Notes: generated from the sequence alone by a model not told the origin. A DNA stretch of 64,000 nt from Streptococcus suis (GCF_002964575.1 NZ_POQQ01000089.1:62001-126000), one strand, 5' to 3'. Counted from the first letter of the stretch, positions 27,350-38,700 are shown. A program made the numbers and translations.

Positions 27350-28288
27350 TTAATAGGCAATTTCTGCAAGAAGATTTTCAGCTGTAGTGGTTGGGAGGAT
27401 GCGAACTCGGTTGAGAGTGAGCAGGCCATCACTTGCAGAAGCCAAGCCGTTGTTGGTTGTGACACCTAGTTTGTAGCCTGCTTGTTCAGTCAAGGCAACT
27501 GTATCAGCTGAATAGCGACCACCAGGATAAGCAATGGCGATGGTGTTTTGCTGTAGCTGACTATCTAGGTAGGTCTTGGACGAGGTCAATTCTGCTACTT
27601 GCGTTTCGATGCTGCTATATTCCAAGTCTGGATGGTTGACAGTATGACCTTGGAAAGAAAGGCCAGCAGCCTGCATTTCCTTGATTTGCTCGATGGTCAG
27701 ATGACCAGCCTGTCCATATTCCGTAAAACCTGTGATGACGTTATTGGTGGCTTTCATCTGATACTGCTTGAGCAGGGGGTAGGCGTGGCTGTAGAAATCC
27801 CAGAGGCTATCATCAAAGGTTAGCCAGACTACCTTTTTCCCAGCTGGTAGGACGTTTTCAGTGAGCACCTTATAGGCCTCTTCAGGTGAAAGCGTGTAAT
27901 AGCCCGCGTCCTGTAAGGCTTTTAAATGACTTTCAAAGGTTGCTGGATCTACAATCAAATTTGCATTTGCAGCTTCCTCAGGCGCCATGACATGAATGGC
28001 ATGGTACATGAGGATAGGTAGTTTGACAGGTTCAGCCTGTACTTCCCAAGTGATGTCGGTCTGAAAGGGAGATGATGTACTTGCCTGTGTAAACTCTTTG
28101 CTGGTTTGAGAAATTGCTGGCCCATTCTGTCCATCTGATTGCTTACTTGATTGATTGATGTTAGACAAGAGGAGAAATAGAATAAGGGACAGAATAGCTA
28201 GGGGAACTAGGTCTAAGAATCGTTCAATCCTTGTCCGTCTTTTACGCTTTTGTTTTCTATTCAGAGTGATCAATCTGGAATGTTTCAT
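27350..28288 (-). CDS. Membrane-anchored polysaccharide deacetylase family protein
   Basis: 312 residues: a basic N-terminus, one membrane segment at about residues 27-46, a Ser/Gln-rich linker and an extracellular NodB-homology domain. Motif 1 is LTFDDS, with the usual final Gly replaced by Ser. The zinc motif is GHTVNHPDL, and IAYPGGRYS is the third conserved block. LPILMYHAI at the start of the domain is typical of the IcaB/PgaB and secreted-deacetylase group. Substrate could be peptidoglycan, an exopolysaccharide or another acetylated glycan. It is a single gene with its own terminator and lies divergent to hom. Confidence 0.82.
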   Translation of the reverse strand: MKHSRLITLNRKQKRKRRTRIERFLDLVPLAILSLILFLLLSNINQSSKQSDGQNGPAISQTSKEFTQASTSSPFQTDITWEVQAEPVKLPILMYHAIHVMAPEEAANANLIVDPATFESHLKALQDAGYYTLSPEEAYKVLTENVLPAGKKVVWLTFDDSLWDFYSHAYPLLKQYQMKATNNVITGFTEYGQAGHLTIEQIKEMQAAGLSFQGHTVNHPDLEYSSIETQVAELTSSKTYLDSQLQQNTIAIAYPGGRYSADTVALTEQAGYKLGVTTNNGLASASDGLLTLNRVRILPTTTAENLLAEIAY

Positions 28289-28335
28289 AAACCATTCTCC
28301 TCATAAATATGTTTAGAATGATTATACCAAATTTT

Positions 28336-28365
28336 TTGCCAAAAAGTTAGTCTATTTGATATAAT
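28336..28365 (+). promoter_or_regulatory. hom-thrB promoter
   Basis: TTGCCA (28336-28341) and TATAAT (28360-28365), spacing 18 bp, with TG before the -10. The 5' leader to the ATG at 28394 is about 20 bp, leaving no room for a T-box or riboswitch. Confidence 0.7.
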
Positions 28366-28393
28366 GGGAGAAATACTTTCTAAAGGAGATCAC

Positions 28394-29680
28394 ATGGTAG
28401 TTAAGATTGGATTATTAGGATTTGGTACAGTTGCAAGTGGCGTACCATTTTTGTTAGCAGAGAATGCAGAAAAGATTGAAAAGGCTGCACAGGACAGTAT
28501 TGAAGTAGCAAAGGTTCTAGTCAAAGATGATGCAGAAAAAGAACGCTTGTTGGCTGCAGGTCATGACTACAATTTTGTAACAAATATTGATGAGATTTTA
28601 GCGGATGAGGACATTGCCATTGTCGTTGAATTGATGGGACGTATCGAACCAGCTAAAACCTTTATTACCCGTGCCTTGGAAGCTGGCAAACATATCGTTA
28701 CAGCCAATAAGGATTTGTTGGCGGTTCATGGTAGCGAATTGCGTGCCTTGGCTGAAGAAAAGGGCTTGGCACTTTATTATGAAGCTGCTGTGGCTGGCGG
28801 TATTCCTATCTTGCGTACCTTGGTCAACTCTTTGGCGGCCGACAAGGTCACTCGTATCCTTGGTGTTTTGAATGGTACATCTAACTTCATGTTGACCAAG
28901 ATGGTGGATGAGGGCTGGACTTACGAAAAGGCTCTTCAAACAGCGCAGGAACTTGGCTATGCAGAGTCTGACCCGACAAATGATGTTGAAGGTATTGATG
29001 CGGCTTACAAGGCTGTTATCCTCAGTCAATTTGCCTTCGGTATGACGGTTGATTTTGAACATGTGGCACACAAGGGTATTTCGAACATCACGCCAGAAGA
29101 TGTAGCAGTGGCTCAAGAATTGGGCTATGTCATCAAACTTGTGGGAGATATTCAAGAAACCACCTCTGGTATTGCTGCCCAAGTATCTCCAACTTTCTTA
29201 CCGAAAAATCATCCACTTGCGAGTGTCAATGGTGTGATGAATGCTGTCTTTGTGGAGTCTATCGGTATCGGTCAGTCCATGTACTATGGACCAGGTGCGG
29301 GTCAGAAACCAACTGCAACAAGTGTAACGGCTGATATTATCCGTATCGTTCGTCGCTTGAAAGACAATACTATCGGCAAAGCCTTTAACGAATACAGTCG
29401 CCCGCTTCAATTAGCAGCTCCAAGTGATGTTAAGAGTGAATACTATTTCTCTATTGAAACAGCTGATAAGAATGGTCAAATGTTGCGCCTGGCTGAAATT
29501 TTCAATGCAGAAGAAATTTCATTCAAGCAAATTCTGCAACAAGCAGCCAATGGTGAAACAGCTCGCTTAGTCATTGTTACCCACGAAATGAGTAAGACAC
29601 AGTTGGAAAATGTAACAGCAAAATTGGCAAAAGAAACAGACTTTACTGTCTTGAATACCTTCAAGGTATTGGGAGAATAA
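28394..29680 (+). CDS. hom: Homoserine dehydrogenase
   Basis: Reduces aspartate semialdehyde to homoserine for threonine and methionine. 428 residues: Rossmann domain starting [13 protein letters not shown], catalytic region with [13 protein letters not shown] and [15 protein letters not shown], and a C-terminal ACT-like domain (about 350-428) that normally gives threonine feedback. The start at 28394 has AAAGGAGAT 5-12 bases upstream; a longer in-frame start at 28364 overlaps the promoter. thrB follows after 3 bp. Confidence 0.96.
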   Translation: MVVKIGLLGFGTVASGVPFLLAENAEKIEKAAQDSIEVAKVLVKDDAEKERLLAAGHDYNFVTNIDEILADEDIAIVVELMGRIEPAKTFITRALEAGKHIVTANKDLLAVHGSELRALAEEKGLALYYEAAVAGGIPILRTLVNSLAADKVTRILGVLNGTSNFMLTKMVDEGWTYEKALQTAQELGYAESDPTNDVEGIDAAYKAVILSQFAFGMTVDFEHVAHKGISNITPEDVAVAQELGYVIKLVGDIQETTSGIAAQVSPTFLPKNHPLASVNGVMNAVFVESIGIGQSMYYGPGAGQKPTATSVTADIIRIVRRLKDNTIGKAFNEYSRPLQLAAPSDVKSEYYFSIETADKNGQMLRLAEIFNAEEISFKQILQQAANGETARLVIVTHEMSKTQLENVTAKLAKETDFTVLNTFKVLGE

Positions 29681-29683
29681 GAC

Positions 29684-30544
29684 ATGAAAATTATTATTCC
29701 AGCAACATCAGCCAATATTGGACCTGGTTTTGACTCCGTTGGCGTTGCCCTTTCAAAATACTTGACCATTGAAGTCTTTGAACAGACAGAAGAATGGATG
29801 ATTGAACACAATCTGGACCATGTGCCATCGGATAAGAATAATCTCCTTATCAAAACTGCTTTAAAAGTGGCTAAAAACTTGCAACCACATCGGATCAAGA
29901 TGACCAGTGATATTCCCTTGGCGCGTGGATTGGGTTCATCCAGTTCCGTTATTGTGGCAGGTATTGAGTTGGCCAATCAGTTGGCAGGACTGAATATGAC
30001 GGCAGAGGAAAAATTGCTCAAAGCAACTGAAATCGAAGGGCATCCTGACAATGTGGCGCCTGCGATTTATGGTAATCTAGTTATTGCTAGCTATGTCAAT
30101 AAGAAAGTACAGGCAGTGGTAACAGAGTTTCCTGAGGCAAGCTTTGTTGCCTTCATTCCAAACTACCCTTTGCGGACCGTTGAAAGTCGTGGGGTGCTAC
30201 CTTCACAAATGGGCTATAAAAAAGCCGTGGCAGCTAGCGCCATTTCTAATGTAGCTGTTGCTAGTTTGATGGCTGGCGATTTGGAAAAGGCTGGAAAAGC
30301 CATTCAGTCAGATATGTTCCATGAACCCTTCCGCCAACTCTTGGTCAAAGAATTTTGTCCAATCAAGCAAACAGCACAAGAATTGGGAGCCTATGCAACC
30401 TATCTATCAGGAGCTGGACCTACTGTTATGGTATTAGCACCCAAGGACAAGGAAGCTGCCCTTGTGGCTGCTCTTGAGCAATTAGACCTAGATGGAACCG
30501 TTCATTCTCTCCGTGTAGATACCAAGGGTATTCAAGTGCTCTAA
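29684..30544 (+). CDS. thrB: Homoserine kinase
   Basis: Phosphorylates homoserine on the way to threonine. 286-residue GHMP kinase: N-terminal [20 protein letters not shown], the ATP-binding [16 protein letters not shown] near residue 80, and the C-terminal [12 protein letters not shown]. Co-transcribed with hom. thrC is not in the window. Confidence 0.96.
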   Translation: MKIIIPATSANIGPGFDSVGVALSKYLTIEVFEQTEEWMIEHNLDHVPSDKNNLLIKTALKVAKNLQPHRIKMTSDIPLARGLGSSSSVIVAGIELANQLAGLNMTAEEKLLKATEIEGHPDNVAPAIYGNLVIASYVNKKVQAVVTEFPEASFVAFIPNYPLRTVESRGVLPSQMGYKKAVAASAISNVAVASLMAGDLEKAGKAIQSDMFHEPFRQLLVKEFCPIKQTAQELGAYATYLSGAGPTVMVLAPKDKEAALVAALEQLDLDGTVHSLRVDTKGIQVL

Positions 30545-30547
30545 TTT

Positions 30548-30573
30548 TCAGCTCCGTGAGAGCTGATTTTTTT
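30548..30573 (+). terminator. Terminator of hom-thrB
   Basis: TCAGCTC-CGT-GAGAGCTGA followed by seven T. Compact Rho-independent terminator directly behind the thrB stop codon. Confidence 0.85.
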
Positions 30574-30627
30574 CGTAAAAAATTATGACCAGAAACTGGA
30601 TTTCTATTCGTTTTTTGTGCTGTTTTT

Positions 30628-30636
30628 TGGTATAAT
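30628..30636 (+). promoter_or_regulatory. murB-potABCD extended -10 promoter
   Basis: TGGTATAAT, a perfect extended -10, 33 bp before the murB start; the -35 region is weak. Likely the promoter of murB and perhaps of the whole pot cluster. Confidence 0.55.
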
Positions 30637-30668
30637 ATGACCTGTATATTTTAAATTGAAATGAGAAG

Positions 30669-31577
30669 ATGATGAAAGATAAAATTAGGCTTGAATTGGA
30701 TGGGATTGACATTCGATTCGACGAGCCCTTAAAAGAATATACTTATACAAAAGTTGGAGGAGCTGTTGATTACCTAGCCTTTCCTCGTAACCGTTATGAA
30801 ATTGTCCGTATTGTCGAGTTTGCCAAGCAGGAAAATATTCCTTGGCAGGTACTAGGCAATTCAAGTAATATTATCGTTCGTGATGGTGGTATTCGTGGAT
30901 TTGTTATCCGCATGGACCAGCTCAATTCTGTGACTGTTTCGGGCTACACCATTGAAGCAGAAGCAGGGGCTAATCTGATTGAAACGACAAAGGTTGCACT
31001 TTTCCATTCTTTGACTGGCTTTGAATTTGCCTGTGGTATTCCTGGAAGTATTGGCGGTGCTGTTTACATGAATGCTGGTGCCTACGGTGGCGAAATCGCT
31101 CATATTTTGGTTTCTGCACAGATTTTGACACCTGCAGGTTACGTAGAGACCTTGGATAATCGTTCCTTGCGTTTTGGCTATCGTTCTTCTATTCTACAAG
31201 AGAATGGTGCCATTGTTTTATCTGCTAAATTTGCCCTAAAACCTGGTAATCACCCTGTTATCCAAAATGAAATGGCTCGTTTGACCCATTTGCGTGAGTT
31301 GAAACAGCCATTAGAATATCCATCATGTGGTTCAGTCTTTAAACGCCCTCCAGGTCATTTTGCAGGTCAGTTGATTATGGAAGCTGGTTTGAAAGGCTAC
31401 CGTATTGGCGGTGTGGAAGTATCTGAAAAACACGCTGGTTTTATGGTCAATGTGGCTGATGGAACGGCATTGGATTATGAACATTTGATCGCCCATGTGA
31501 TTGAAGTCGTTGAAAAATCTTCAGGTGTTACGCTGGAGAGAGAGGTGCGTATTATCGGCGACCCTGCTGCTACATAG
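30669..31577 (+). CDS. murB: UDP-N-acetylenolpyruvoylglucosamine reductase
   Basis: Second step of UDP-MurNAc synthesis for peptidoglycan; FAD enzyme using NADPH. 302 residues, type II MurB: FAD-binding [16 protein letters not shown] near residue 25, [15 protein letters not shown], the [19 protein letters not shown] motif near residue 120, and the catalytic [13 protein letters not shown]. Two consecutive ATG codons (30669 and 30672) are possible starts. In other streptococci murB leads the polyamine operon potABCD, as here. The stop codon TAG forms the first bases of a palindromic element. Confidence 0.95.
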   Translation: MMKDKIRLELDGIDIRFDEPLKEYTYTKVGGAVDYLAFPRNRYEIVRIVEFAKQENIPWQVLGNSSNIIVRDGGIRGFVIRMDQLNSVTVSGYTIEAEAGANLIETTKVALFHSLTGFEFACGIPGSIGGAVYMNAGAYGGEIAHILVSAQILTPAGYVETLDNRSLRFGYRSSILQENGAIVLSAKFALKPGNHPVIQNEMARLTHLRELKQPLEYPSCGSVFKRPPGHFAGQLIMEAGLKGYRIGGVEVSEKHAGFMVNVADGTALDYEHLIAHVIEVVEKSSGVTLEREVRIIGDPAAT

Positions 31578-31792
31578 TCATTCAGTTTATCTTTTATTAC
31601 GTCGGCATATGAGGAAACTCTGTTTCCTTATTTCCAACTTCAAACACTCCACTGGATTGTTTGAACTCGCTTTGCCGTACTTACGAAAGTTACTTGCTAT
31701 CGCAAGTATTATTTCCAACCTTGCACAGACGTTTGGACTGTGCAAGCTGTCTGCAGCTCGTTGCCTAGTACTAAAAGCAAACTGAAAGACTA
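31575..31792. repeat. MITE-like multi-hairpin element between murB and potA
   Basis: About 218 bp flanked by inverted repeats (TAGTCATTCAGTTT on the left; the right end reads as TAGTCTTTCAGTTT on the complement). Inside are four clear hairpins: AGGAAAC/GTTTCCT near 31612, TTCAAAC/GTTTGAA near 31640-31665, ACTTGC/GCAAGT near 31691, and CTTGCACAG/CTGTGCAAG near 31718-31746. No gene. Its position inside an otherwise conserved operon suggests an inserted miniature element, transcribed as structured RNA. Confidence 0.65.
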
Positions 31793-31838
31793 AACTTTAG
31801 CCATTTGGCTCTGTTTAAAAAGAAGGAATTTATGAGAA

Positions 31839-32993
31839 TTGAAAAAGCCAATTATTGAATTTAAACACGTTTCAAAAGTATTTGAAGACAGTGGAACAAC
31901 TGTATTAAAGGATATTAGTTTTGAATTGGAAGAAGGGAAATTTTATACCCTTTTAGGAGCTTCTGGTTCAGGTAAATCAACGATTTTGAATATTATTGCT
32001 GGTTTATTGGATGCGAGTTCAGGAGATATTTATCTGGATGGTCAACGGATAAACGATGTTCCGACCAATAAACGGGATGTCCATACCGTTTTCCAATCCT
32101 ATGCCCTCTTCCCACATATGTCTGTCTTTGAAAATGTGGCTTTTCCTCTTAAATTGCGCAAGGTTGACAAGGCGGAAATTGAACGCCGTGTGACCGAGGC
32201 TCTCCAAATGGTCCGTCTTTCAGGTTACGAGAAACGTTCTATTCAGAAATTGTCTGGTGGTCAACGCCAACGGGTTGCTATTGCCCGTGCCATCATCAAT
32301 CAGCCCCGCGTTGTCTTGCTCGACGAGCCATTATCAGCCTTGGACTTGAAACTAAGAACAGAAATGCAGTACGAACTGCGTGAGTTGCAACAACGTCTAG
32401 GCATTACCTTTGTCTTCGTAACCCACGACCAGGAAGAAGCACTGGCCATGAGTGACTGGATTTTTGTCATGAATGAAGGTGAGATTGTCCAGTCTGGAAC
32501 GCCGGTGGATATTTATGACGAGCCAATCAACCATTTTGTTGCTACCTTTATCGGCGAGTCCAACATCTTGTCTGGCCGTATGATTAAAGACTATCTGGTT
32601 GAATTTAACGGCAAACGCTTCGAAGCGGTAGACGGTGGTATGCGACCTAACGAAGAAGTTCAAATCGTCATCCGTCCTGAGGACTTACAGATTACTCTTC
32701 CAGAAGAAGGCAAATTGCAGGTAAAAGTAGACACCCAACTCTTCCGTGGTGTCCACTATGAAATTATTGCCTACGATGATTTGGGCAATGAATGGATGAT
32801 TCACTCAACCCGTAAGGCCATTGTGGGAGAAGTGATTGGTCTGGATTTTGAACCAGAAGACATTCATATCATGCGTCTCAATGAAACAGAGGAAGAATTT
32901 GATGCCCGTATTGAAGAATATGTGGAAGTGGAAGAAGTGGAAGATGGCTTGATCAATGCCATCGAGGAGGAACGCAATGAAGAAAACCTCTAG
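31839..32993 (+). CDS. potA: Spermidine/putrescine ABC importer ATPase PotA
   Basis: ATPase of the polyamine importer. 384 residues: nucleotide-binding domain with Walker [10 protein letters not shown] near residue 39, signature [14 protein letters not shown], Walker [13 protein letters not shown] and H-loop VTHDQEEA, then a C-terminal TOBE-like regulatory domain. The best start is TTG at 31839, giving the conserved [17 protein letters not shown]-terminus; AGAAGGAA lies 9-18 bases upstream. An ATG at 31832 is better placed for that site but is out of frame and stops after eight codons. The gene overlaps potB by 17 bp. Confidence 0.93.
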   Translation: MKKPIIEFKHVSKVFEDSGTTVLKDISFELEEGKFYTLLGASGSGKSTILNIIAGLLDASSGDIYLDGQRINDVPTNKRDVHTVFQSYALFPHMSVFENVAFPLKLRKVDKAEIERRVTEALQMVRLSGYEKRSIQKLSGGQRQRVAIARAIINQPRVVLLDEPLSALDLKLRTEMQYELRELQQRLGITFVFVTHDQEEALAMSDWIFVMNEGEIVQSGTPVDIYDEPINHFVATFIGESNILSGRMIKDYLVEFNGKRFEAVDGGMRPNEEVQIVIRPEDLQITLPEEGKLQVKVDTQLFRGVHYEIIAYDDLGNEWMIHSTRKAIVGEVIGLDFEPEDIHIMRLNETEEEFDARIEEYVEVEEVEDGLINAIEEERNEENL

Positions 32994-33777
32994 GCTCTTT
33001 GCAATTCCTTATGCCCTATGGGTCTTTCTCTTTGTACTCGCACCTGTTGCCCTGATTATCTTCAAATCTTTCTTTGATATTCATGGTAATTTCACTCTGG
33101 CTAATTATCAAACCTACTTCAATTCTCCAAATATGACCTATCTGCGAATGAGTTTTAACTCCATTTTTTACGCAGGTATTATTACACTGGTCACGCTTTT
33201 GGTGTCTTACCCAACGGCCTATTTCTTGACCAAGCTCAAGCATAGACAGCTTTGGCTCATGTTGATTATTTTGCCGACCTGGGTCAATCTCTTGCTAAAA
33301 GCCTATGCCTTTATTGGTATTTTTGGTCAACATGGTTCTATTAACCAGTTCTTAGAATTTATTGGTCTGGGTGCCCAGCAAATTCTCTTCACGGATTTCT
33401 CCTTCATTGCTGTTGCAGCTTATATCGAGATTCCCTTTATGATTTTGCCAATTTTTAATGCCCTAGATGATTTGGATAAAAACCTTATCAATGCTAGTCG
33501 TGATTTGGGGGCAACTTCTTGGCAGACCTTTACAAAAGTTATTTTTCCTCTTTCCATGAATGGGGTCCGTTCTGGTGTTCAGGCGGTTTTCATTCCAAGT
33601 TTGAGCCTTTTTATGTTGACCCGTTTGATTGGTGGTAACCGAGTGATTACACTTGGTACAGCTATTGAGCAACACTTCCTCACCACACAAAACTGGGGAA
33701 TGGGTTCAACCATTGGTGTGGTCTTGATTTTGGCCATGCTCTTGATAATGTGGATGACGAAAGAGAGGAAGAAATAA
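32977..33777 (+). CDS. potB: Polyamine ABC importer permease PotB
   Basis: Membrane subunit, 266 residues with six hydrophobic segments and the EAA loop [20 protein letters not shown] near residue 172. The ATG at 32977 lies inside the end of potA behind GAGGAGG; an upstream in-frame start at 32956 has no such site. It ends with a TAATG overlap with potC. Confidence 0.93.
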   Translation: MKKTSRLFAIPYALWVFLFVLAPVALIIFKSFFDIHGNFTLANYQTYFNSPNMTYLRMSFNSIFYAGIITLVTLLVSYPTAYFLTKLKHRQLWLMLIILPTWVNLLLKAYAFIGIFGQHGSINQFLEFIGLGAQQILFTDFSFIAVAAYIEIPFMILPIFNALDDLDKNLINASRDLGATSWQTFTKVIFPLSMNGVRSGVQAVFIPSLSLFMLTRLIGGNRVITLGTAIEQHFLTTQNWGMGSTIGVVLILAMLLIMWMTKERKK

Positions 33778-34547
33778 TGAAGAAATTTGCAAATATCTAC
33801 TTAACAGTTGCCTTCCTCCTTCTTTACTTGCCCATTTTCTATCTCATTTTCTACGCCTTCAATGAAGGTGGAGATATGAATGGCTTTACAGGCTTTACCT
33901 TGGACCATTTTTCATCCATGCTTGGTGATAGCCGTCTGATGTTGATTTTGGCACAAACCTTTTTCTTGGCTTTCTTGAGCTCATTGATTGCGACCATTAT
34001 CGGAACCTTTGGTGCAATTTATATCTATCAGGCAAAACCTCGTTTCCAAAATGCCTTGCTGTCTGTCAATAATATCTTGATGGTAGCACCAGACGTTATG
34101 ATTGGGGCAAGTTTCCTGATTCTCTTTACTATGATTGGTTTTCAATTAGGCTTTGTTTCTGTCTTGCTGAGTCACATTGCCTTCTCCATTCCGATTGTCG
34201 TCTTGATGGTCTTGCCTCGATTGAAGGAAATGAATGCAGATATGATTTCAGCAGCTTATGATTTGGGTGCAACCCAGCCACAAATGCTGAAAGAAATCAT
34301 GTTGCCATATTTGACACCAGCCATTATTGCAGGTTATTTCATGGCCTTTACCTATTCCTTGGATGACTTTGCTGTGACCTTCTTTGTAACGGGAAATGGT
34401 TACTCAAACCTATCTGTTGAGATTTATTCTCGGGCTCGTCAAGGGATTTCATTGGAAATCAATGCCTTGTCAACTCTTGTCTTCCTCTTTTCAATCTTGT
34501 TAGTGGTGGGCTATTACTTTATCTCACGTGAAAAGGAGGCTGACTAA
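33777..34547 (+). CDS. potC: Polyamine ABC importer permease PotC
   Basis: Second membrane subunit, 256 residues, six hydrophobic segments, EAA loop SAAYDLGATQPQMLKEIMLP near residue 160. Start and stop codons overlap those of potB and potD by one base each, so translation is coupled. GAGAGGAAG precedes the start. Confidence 0.93.
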   Translation: MKKFANIYLTVAFLLLYLPIFYLIFYAFNEGGDMNGFTGFTLDHFSSMLGDSRLMLILAQTFFLAFLSSLIATIIGTFGAIYIYQAKPRFQNALLSVNNILMVAPDVMIGASFLILFTMIGFQLGFVSVLLSHIAFSIPIVVLMVLPRLKEMNADMISAAYDLGATQPQMLKEIMLPYLTPAIIAGYFMAFTYSLDDFAVTFFVTGNGYSNLSVEIYSRARQGISLEINALSTLVFLFSILLVVGYYFISREKEAD

Positions 34548-35617
34548 TGAAACGATTGTATTCATTCTTTGTCGGTATTGTAGCCATTATCCTTATTTTG
34601 TGGGGGATTAGTTATAAGTTAGAAGCTGAGTCGACACAAGGGACTACGGATAAGTTGGTCATCTATAACTGGGGAGATTACATTGACCCAGAATTACTGG
34701 AAGAATTTACAGCTGAAACGGGTATTCAGGTGGATTACCAGACCTTTGATTCCAACGAATCCATGTACACCAAGATCAAGCAGGGGGGAACGACCTATGA
34801 CCTAGCTGTTCCTTCTGAGTATATGATTTCCAAAATGACGGAAGAAGATATGCTTGTAAAATTAGATAAATCAAAGATTGAAGGTTTGGACAATATCGAT
34901 CCGCAGTTTATGGGTCTGAGTTTTGATGAAAACAATGACTACTCTATTCCCTACTTCTGGGGTACCTTGGGGATTGTTTACAATGAAACCATGGTTGAAA
35001 ATCCTCCCCAAGAATGGGAAGATTTGTGGTCAGAGGAGTACCGTGACAACATCATGTTGATTGATGGTGTTCGTGAGGTCATGGGTTTTGGTCTGCAATC
35101 CTTGGGGTACAGCTTAAACTCTAAAAATCCTGCGGAAATTGAAGAAACAGCAGAGCACCTCTACAATATGACCCCAAATGTCAAGGCCATCGTAGCTGAT
35201 GAAATCAAGGGCTATATGATCCAAGATGCAGCTGCCGTTGCCGTTTCCTTCTCAGGTGAAGCTAGTGAAATGTTGGATGGCAATGAAAATCTGCGCTATG
35301 TTGTACCGTCAAAAGGTTCTAACCTATGGTTTGATAACATGGTTATTCCTAAAACCGCCAAGAATTTGGAAGGTGCCTATGCCTTTATGAGTTTCATGCT
35401 CCGTCCTGAAAATGCGCTTCGCAATGCTGAATATGTTGGTTACTCAACACCAATTCCTGCAGCAAAAGCCATGTTGGATGAGGAAACTCAGAACGACGAA
35501 TCTTTCTATCCTTCAGAAGAAACAATGAAGAAGATGGAAGTCTATGATAACCTCGGACAAGAGATACTGGGAATGTACAATGACCTTTATCTCCAGTTCA
35601 AGATGTATCGGAAATAG
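34547..35617 (+). CDS. potD: Polyamine-binding protein PotD
   Basis: Extracellular spermidine/putrescine-binding protein, 356 residues. After a hydrophobic N-terminal segment (about residues 5-22) comes the conserved LVIYNWGDYIDPELLEEF, followed by the two-lobe periplasmic-binding fold with IPYFWGTLGIVYN and YMIQDAAAVAVSFSGEA. No lipobox cysteine is present in the signal region, so it looks anchored by an uncleaved N-terminal helix or released rather than lipidated. In S. pneumoniae PotD is immunogenic and affects virulence. Last gene of the operon; a terminator follows. Confidence 0.93.
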   Translation: MKRLYSFFVGIVAIILILWGISYKLEAESTQGTTDKLVIYNWGDYIDPELLEEFTAETGIQVDYQTFDSNESMYTKIKQGGTTYDLAVPSEYMISKMTEEDMLVKLDKSKIEGLDNIDPQFMGLSFDENNDYSIPYFWGTLGIVYNETMVENPPQEWEDLWSEEYRDNIMLIDGVREVMGFGLQSLGYSLNSKNPAEIEETAEHLYNMTPNVKAIVADEIKGYMIQDAAAVAVSFSGEASEMLDGNENLRYVVPSKGSNLWFDNMVIPKTAKNLEGAYAFMSFMLRPENALRNAEYVGYSTPIPAAKAMLDEETQNDESFYPSEETMKKMEVYDNLGQEILGMYNDLYLQFKMYRK

Positions 35618-35646
35618 AAACTCTGTTTAAGAATGCAAAAAAGTAG

Positions 35647-35678
35647 CTACTCTGAACGACTGTTCAGGGTAGTTTTTT
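35647..35678 (+). terminator. Terminator of murB-potABCD
   Basis: CTACTCTGAAC-GACT-GTTCAGGGTAG with one G-U pair, followed by six T. Confidence 0.85.
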
Positions 35679-35718
35679 GTATAAATACAAACATTATGCA
35701 TAAATTCCCAATATTTTC

Positions 35719-35747
35719 TTGAAATATAGGCTAAATTATGTTTAAAT
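35719..35747 (+). promoter_or_regulatory. Promoter of the surface subtilisin gene
   Basis: TTGAAA (35719-35724) and TTAAAT (35742-35747) separated by 17 bp, about 33 bp before the start codon. Moderate match to a sigma-A promoter. Confidence 0.45.
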
Positions 35748-35780
35748 AGGAAAATAAATTGAAAAATACAGGAGAATGGT

Positions 35781-38700
35781 ATGAAAAAACAACGATTTTC
35801 ACTCAGAAAATGTAAACTCGGGCTAGTTTCAGTCTTAGTTGGTTCCATTATTTCTTTTGCAGGAACTTCTCAGGTTTTCGCAGAACAAGTGTTGGAAAAT
35901 GCTGCTGTCAATCAGACGGTGGAGCAAGTTGCATCAGCTGAAAATATCCTTGAAGGTCAAGTTAATTCTCAACCTCAGCAAGAGGAAGTCAAGCCTCAAT
36001 CAGAAGGGATTCAAGCTGTAGATAATGTACAAAGCAATGAGTCAAGTGAGAATCAGTCCCAACAAGTTTCTGCTACACTTCCTACCGCTGAAGAAACGGC
36101 ACCTAGTGTCAGCAATGTTGAAACAGAAGAAATTGTGGAAGCTCCAGAAAGTGAAACAAGCACAAGCGAGTCATCGCAGGACACAAATATAGAGGTGGTA
36201 GAGCAGGAACAGACAGATAAAAATCAGGAAAGTCTTGCTCCAAGAAGCTTGGCTAAACCATTAGATAATGACAGCAATTCGATGATTTCAGCCCCAACAG
36301 TTTGGGAAACTGGCTACAAGGGTGAAGGAAGTATCGTTGCCATTATTGACTCTGGATTGGACGTTGAGCATGATGTCTTGAAGATAACCGATACAAGCAA
36401 GGCGAAATACCAATCCGAACAAGCCATGGAAGTTGCTAAAACGGCAGCAGGCATTTCTTATGGAAAATGGTTTAGCGATAAGGTTGTGTTTGGTTATAAC
36501 TATGCGGATGGAAATGATGTACTAAAAGAAGCAGATAGTCAATCTCATGGGATGCACGTTACAGGTATTGCTGTTGGTAATCCGTCAAACATGGACGGTG
36601 GTCGCTATATTCAAGGCGTTGCCCCAGAAGCACAAGTTATGTTTATGCGGGTCTTTTCAGATGTAAATAGTACAACAGGTGCAGCCTTGTATGTGAGAGC
36701 TATTGAAGATGCCGTTAAACTAGGTGCAGATAGCATTAACTTGAGTCTAGGTGGCGCCAATGGTTCGCTTGTCAATATGGACAATACAGTCCTTGCAGCT
36801 ATTGAACTAGCGCGTAAAGCAGGTGTTTCAGTTGTGATTGCAGCTGGTAATGATGGTGCATTTGGTGCAGGACATTCAATTCCATGGAGCACTAATCTCG
36901 ATTATGGTTTGGTTGCTGATCCTTCAACAGCCAAAGATGCTATTTCTGTAGCTTCCTACAATAACAGCGTTATCAGCCAGCGTGTTTTGAATATTGTGGG
37001 TCTTGAAGACAATGCTGATTTGAATTTTGGTCGTAGTTCCTACGACAATCCTGATAGAAGCGAAAAGAAATTTGAAATCGGCAAGGCTTATGATTATGTT
37101 TATGCCGGTTTGGGACAGGAAGAAGACTTTACAGGTCTTGATTTGACAGGCAAGTTGGCGCTGATTAAACGCGGTACAATCAATTTCTCTAGCAAGATTT
37201 CCAATGCAACAAAAGCTGGTGCTGAAGGTGTCGTTATCTTTAATAATGTACCAGGCGAAGAGAATATCGGAATGGCCTTGGATGAAACTGCTATTGCTAT
37301 ACCATCAGTCTTTATTCCAGCAGAGTTTGGTGAAGCACTCGCAGCCAATGCTTACAAAATTCAGTTTAACAATGAATCTGAAACGGTTGCCAATCCAGAA
37401 GCTGGTCAGATGTCCGCATTTTCAAGTTGGGGACTATCTGCTGATGGAGAACTCAAGCCAGATATAGCAGCACCAGGCGGTTCAATTTACTCAGCTATCA
37501 ATGACAACCAATATGCTTCTCAAAGTGGTACCAGTATGGCTGCGCCACACGTAGCTGGAGCGGCAGTCTTGGTAAAACAATATTTGAAAGATAAGTTCCC
37601 AGATAAATCAGCTGCTGAACTAGAAACTCTGGTCAAACAGTTACTTATGTCAACAGCAAAAACGCATTTTGATACGCTTAATCAAGTTTATAGTTCACCT
37701 CGCCAGCAAGGAGCAGGTATGCTAGACGTTGCTGCTGCTGTATCAACAGATCTCTTTGTTACAGGTCTGGATAGCTATCCTAGCTTGACTTTGGGAAATG
37801 TTGGTGACCAATTTGAATTTACGGTAGAAGTGCATAATATTAGTTCAGAAGATAAGGTCTTGAACTATACCACTCATGTCAATACGGACCAGACGTATGA
37901 AGGTCTAGCAGTCTTGGTATCACGCGAATTGATGGCTATTCCAGGTCAAGAAATCACAGTGAAGGCTAACAGTAGTCAGCAAGTCACCATCAAAGTAGAC
38001 GCTTCTGAATTTTCAGAAATGTTACTCCAAGAAATGCCAAATGGCTACTTTTTAGAAGGTTTCGTTCGCTTCACAGACCCTGTGGATGCTGGAGAGCTCA
38101 TCAGTATTCCCTATGTTGCTTTTAGGGGAGAATTTCAGAATCTACCTGTAGTTGAAACGCCTATCTATCAACTCTTACCAGAAGGTCAGGTTGGTTTCTA
38201 CTTTACACCAAATATGGAGGAATTACTGGAAGTTAAACAAGACCAAGATTTTACAGGCTTGTTGACAAATTACTCTGAAAAAGTTTATTCTACGGATCGC
38301 ATGACTGAAGAGGAAATGAAAGTTCTTGGTGCCTTTAAGAATGACCAGGACCAATTTGTTCTTTCCATGGATGAAACAGGACAATTAAAACTAGCTATTT
38401 CCCCAAATGGTGACAATATTCAAGATTCGGTCTTGTTCAAGGGAGTTTTCCTTAGAAATTATACCAATCTTGTTGCCTCTGTTTATGCAGCAGATGATGT
38501 AGAACAGACCAATGCTTTATGGACAAGCAAGGCTGAAACTGGCGAAAAGAATTATTACAGCGGAAATGAGTTGAATCCAAAATCAACAGTTGTTTATCCG
38601 ACGGAGTGGTCAGGTCTAGATAAAAGTGGCAATCCATTGGCAGACGGAAACTATAAGTATGTCTTGACCTATCTTCCAGAGGTACCAGGGGCAGATGTGC

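Noticed and set aside
28289-28393. T-box or riboswitch before hom
   Set aside because: The promoter leaves only about 20 bases of leader, too short for such an element.
28598-29182. 194-codon minus-strand frame inside hom
   Set aside because: Complement of a highly conserved gene; no initiation signal and no recognisable domain.
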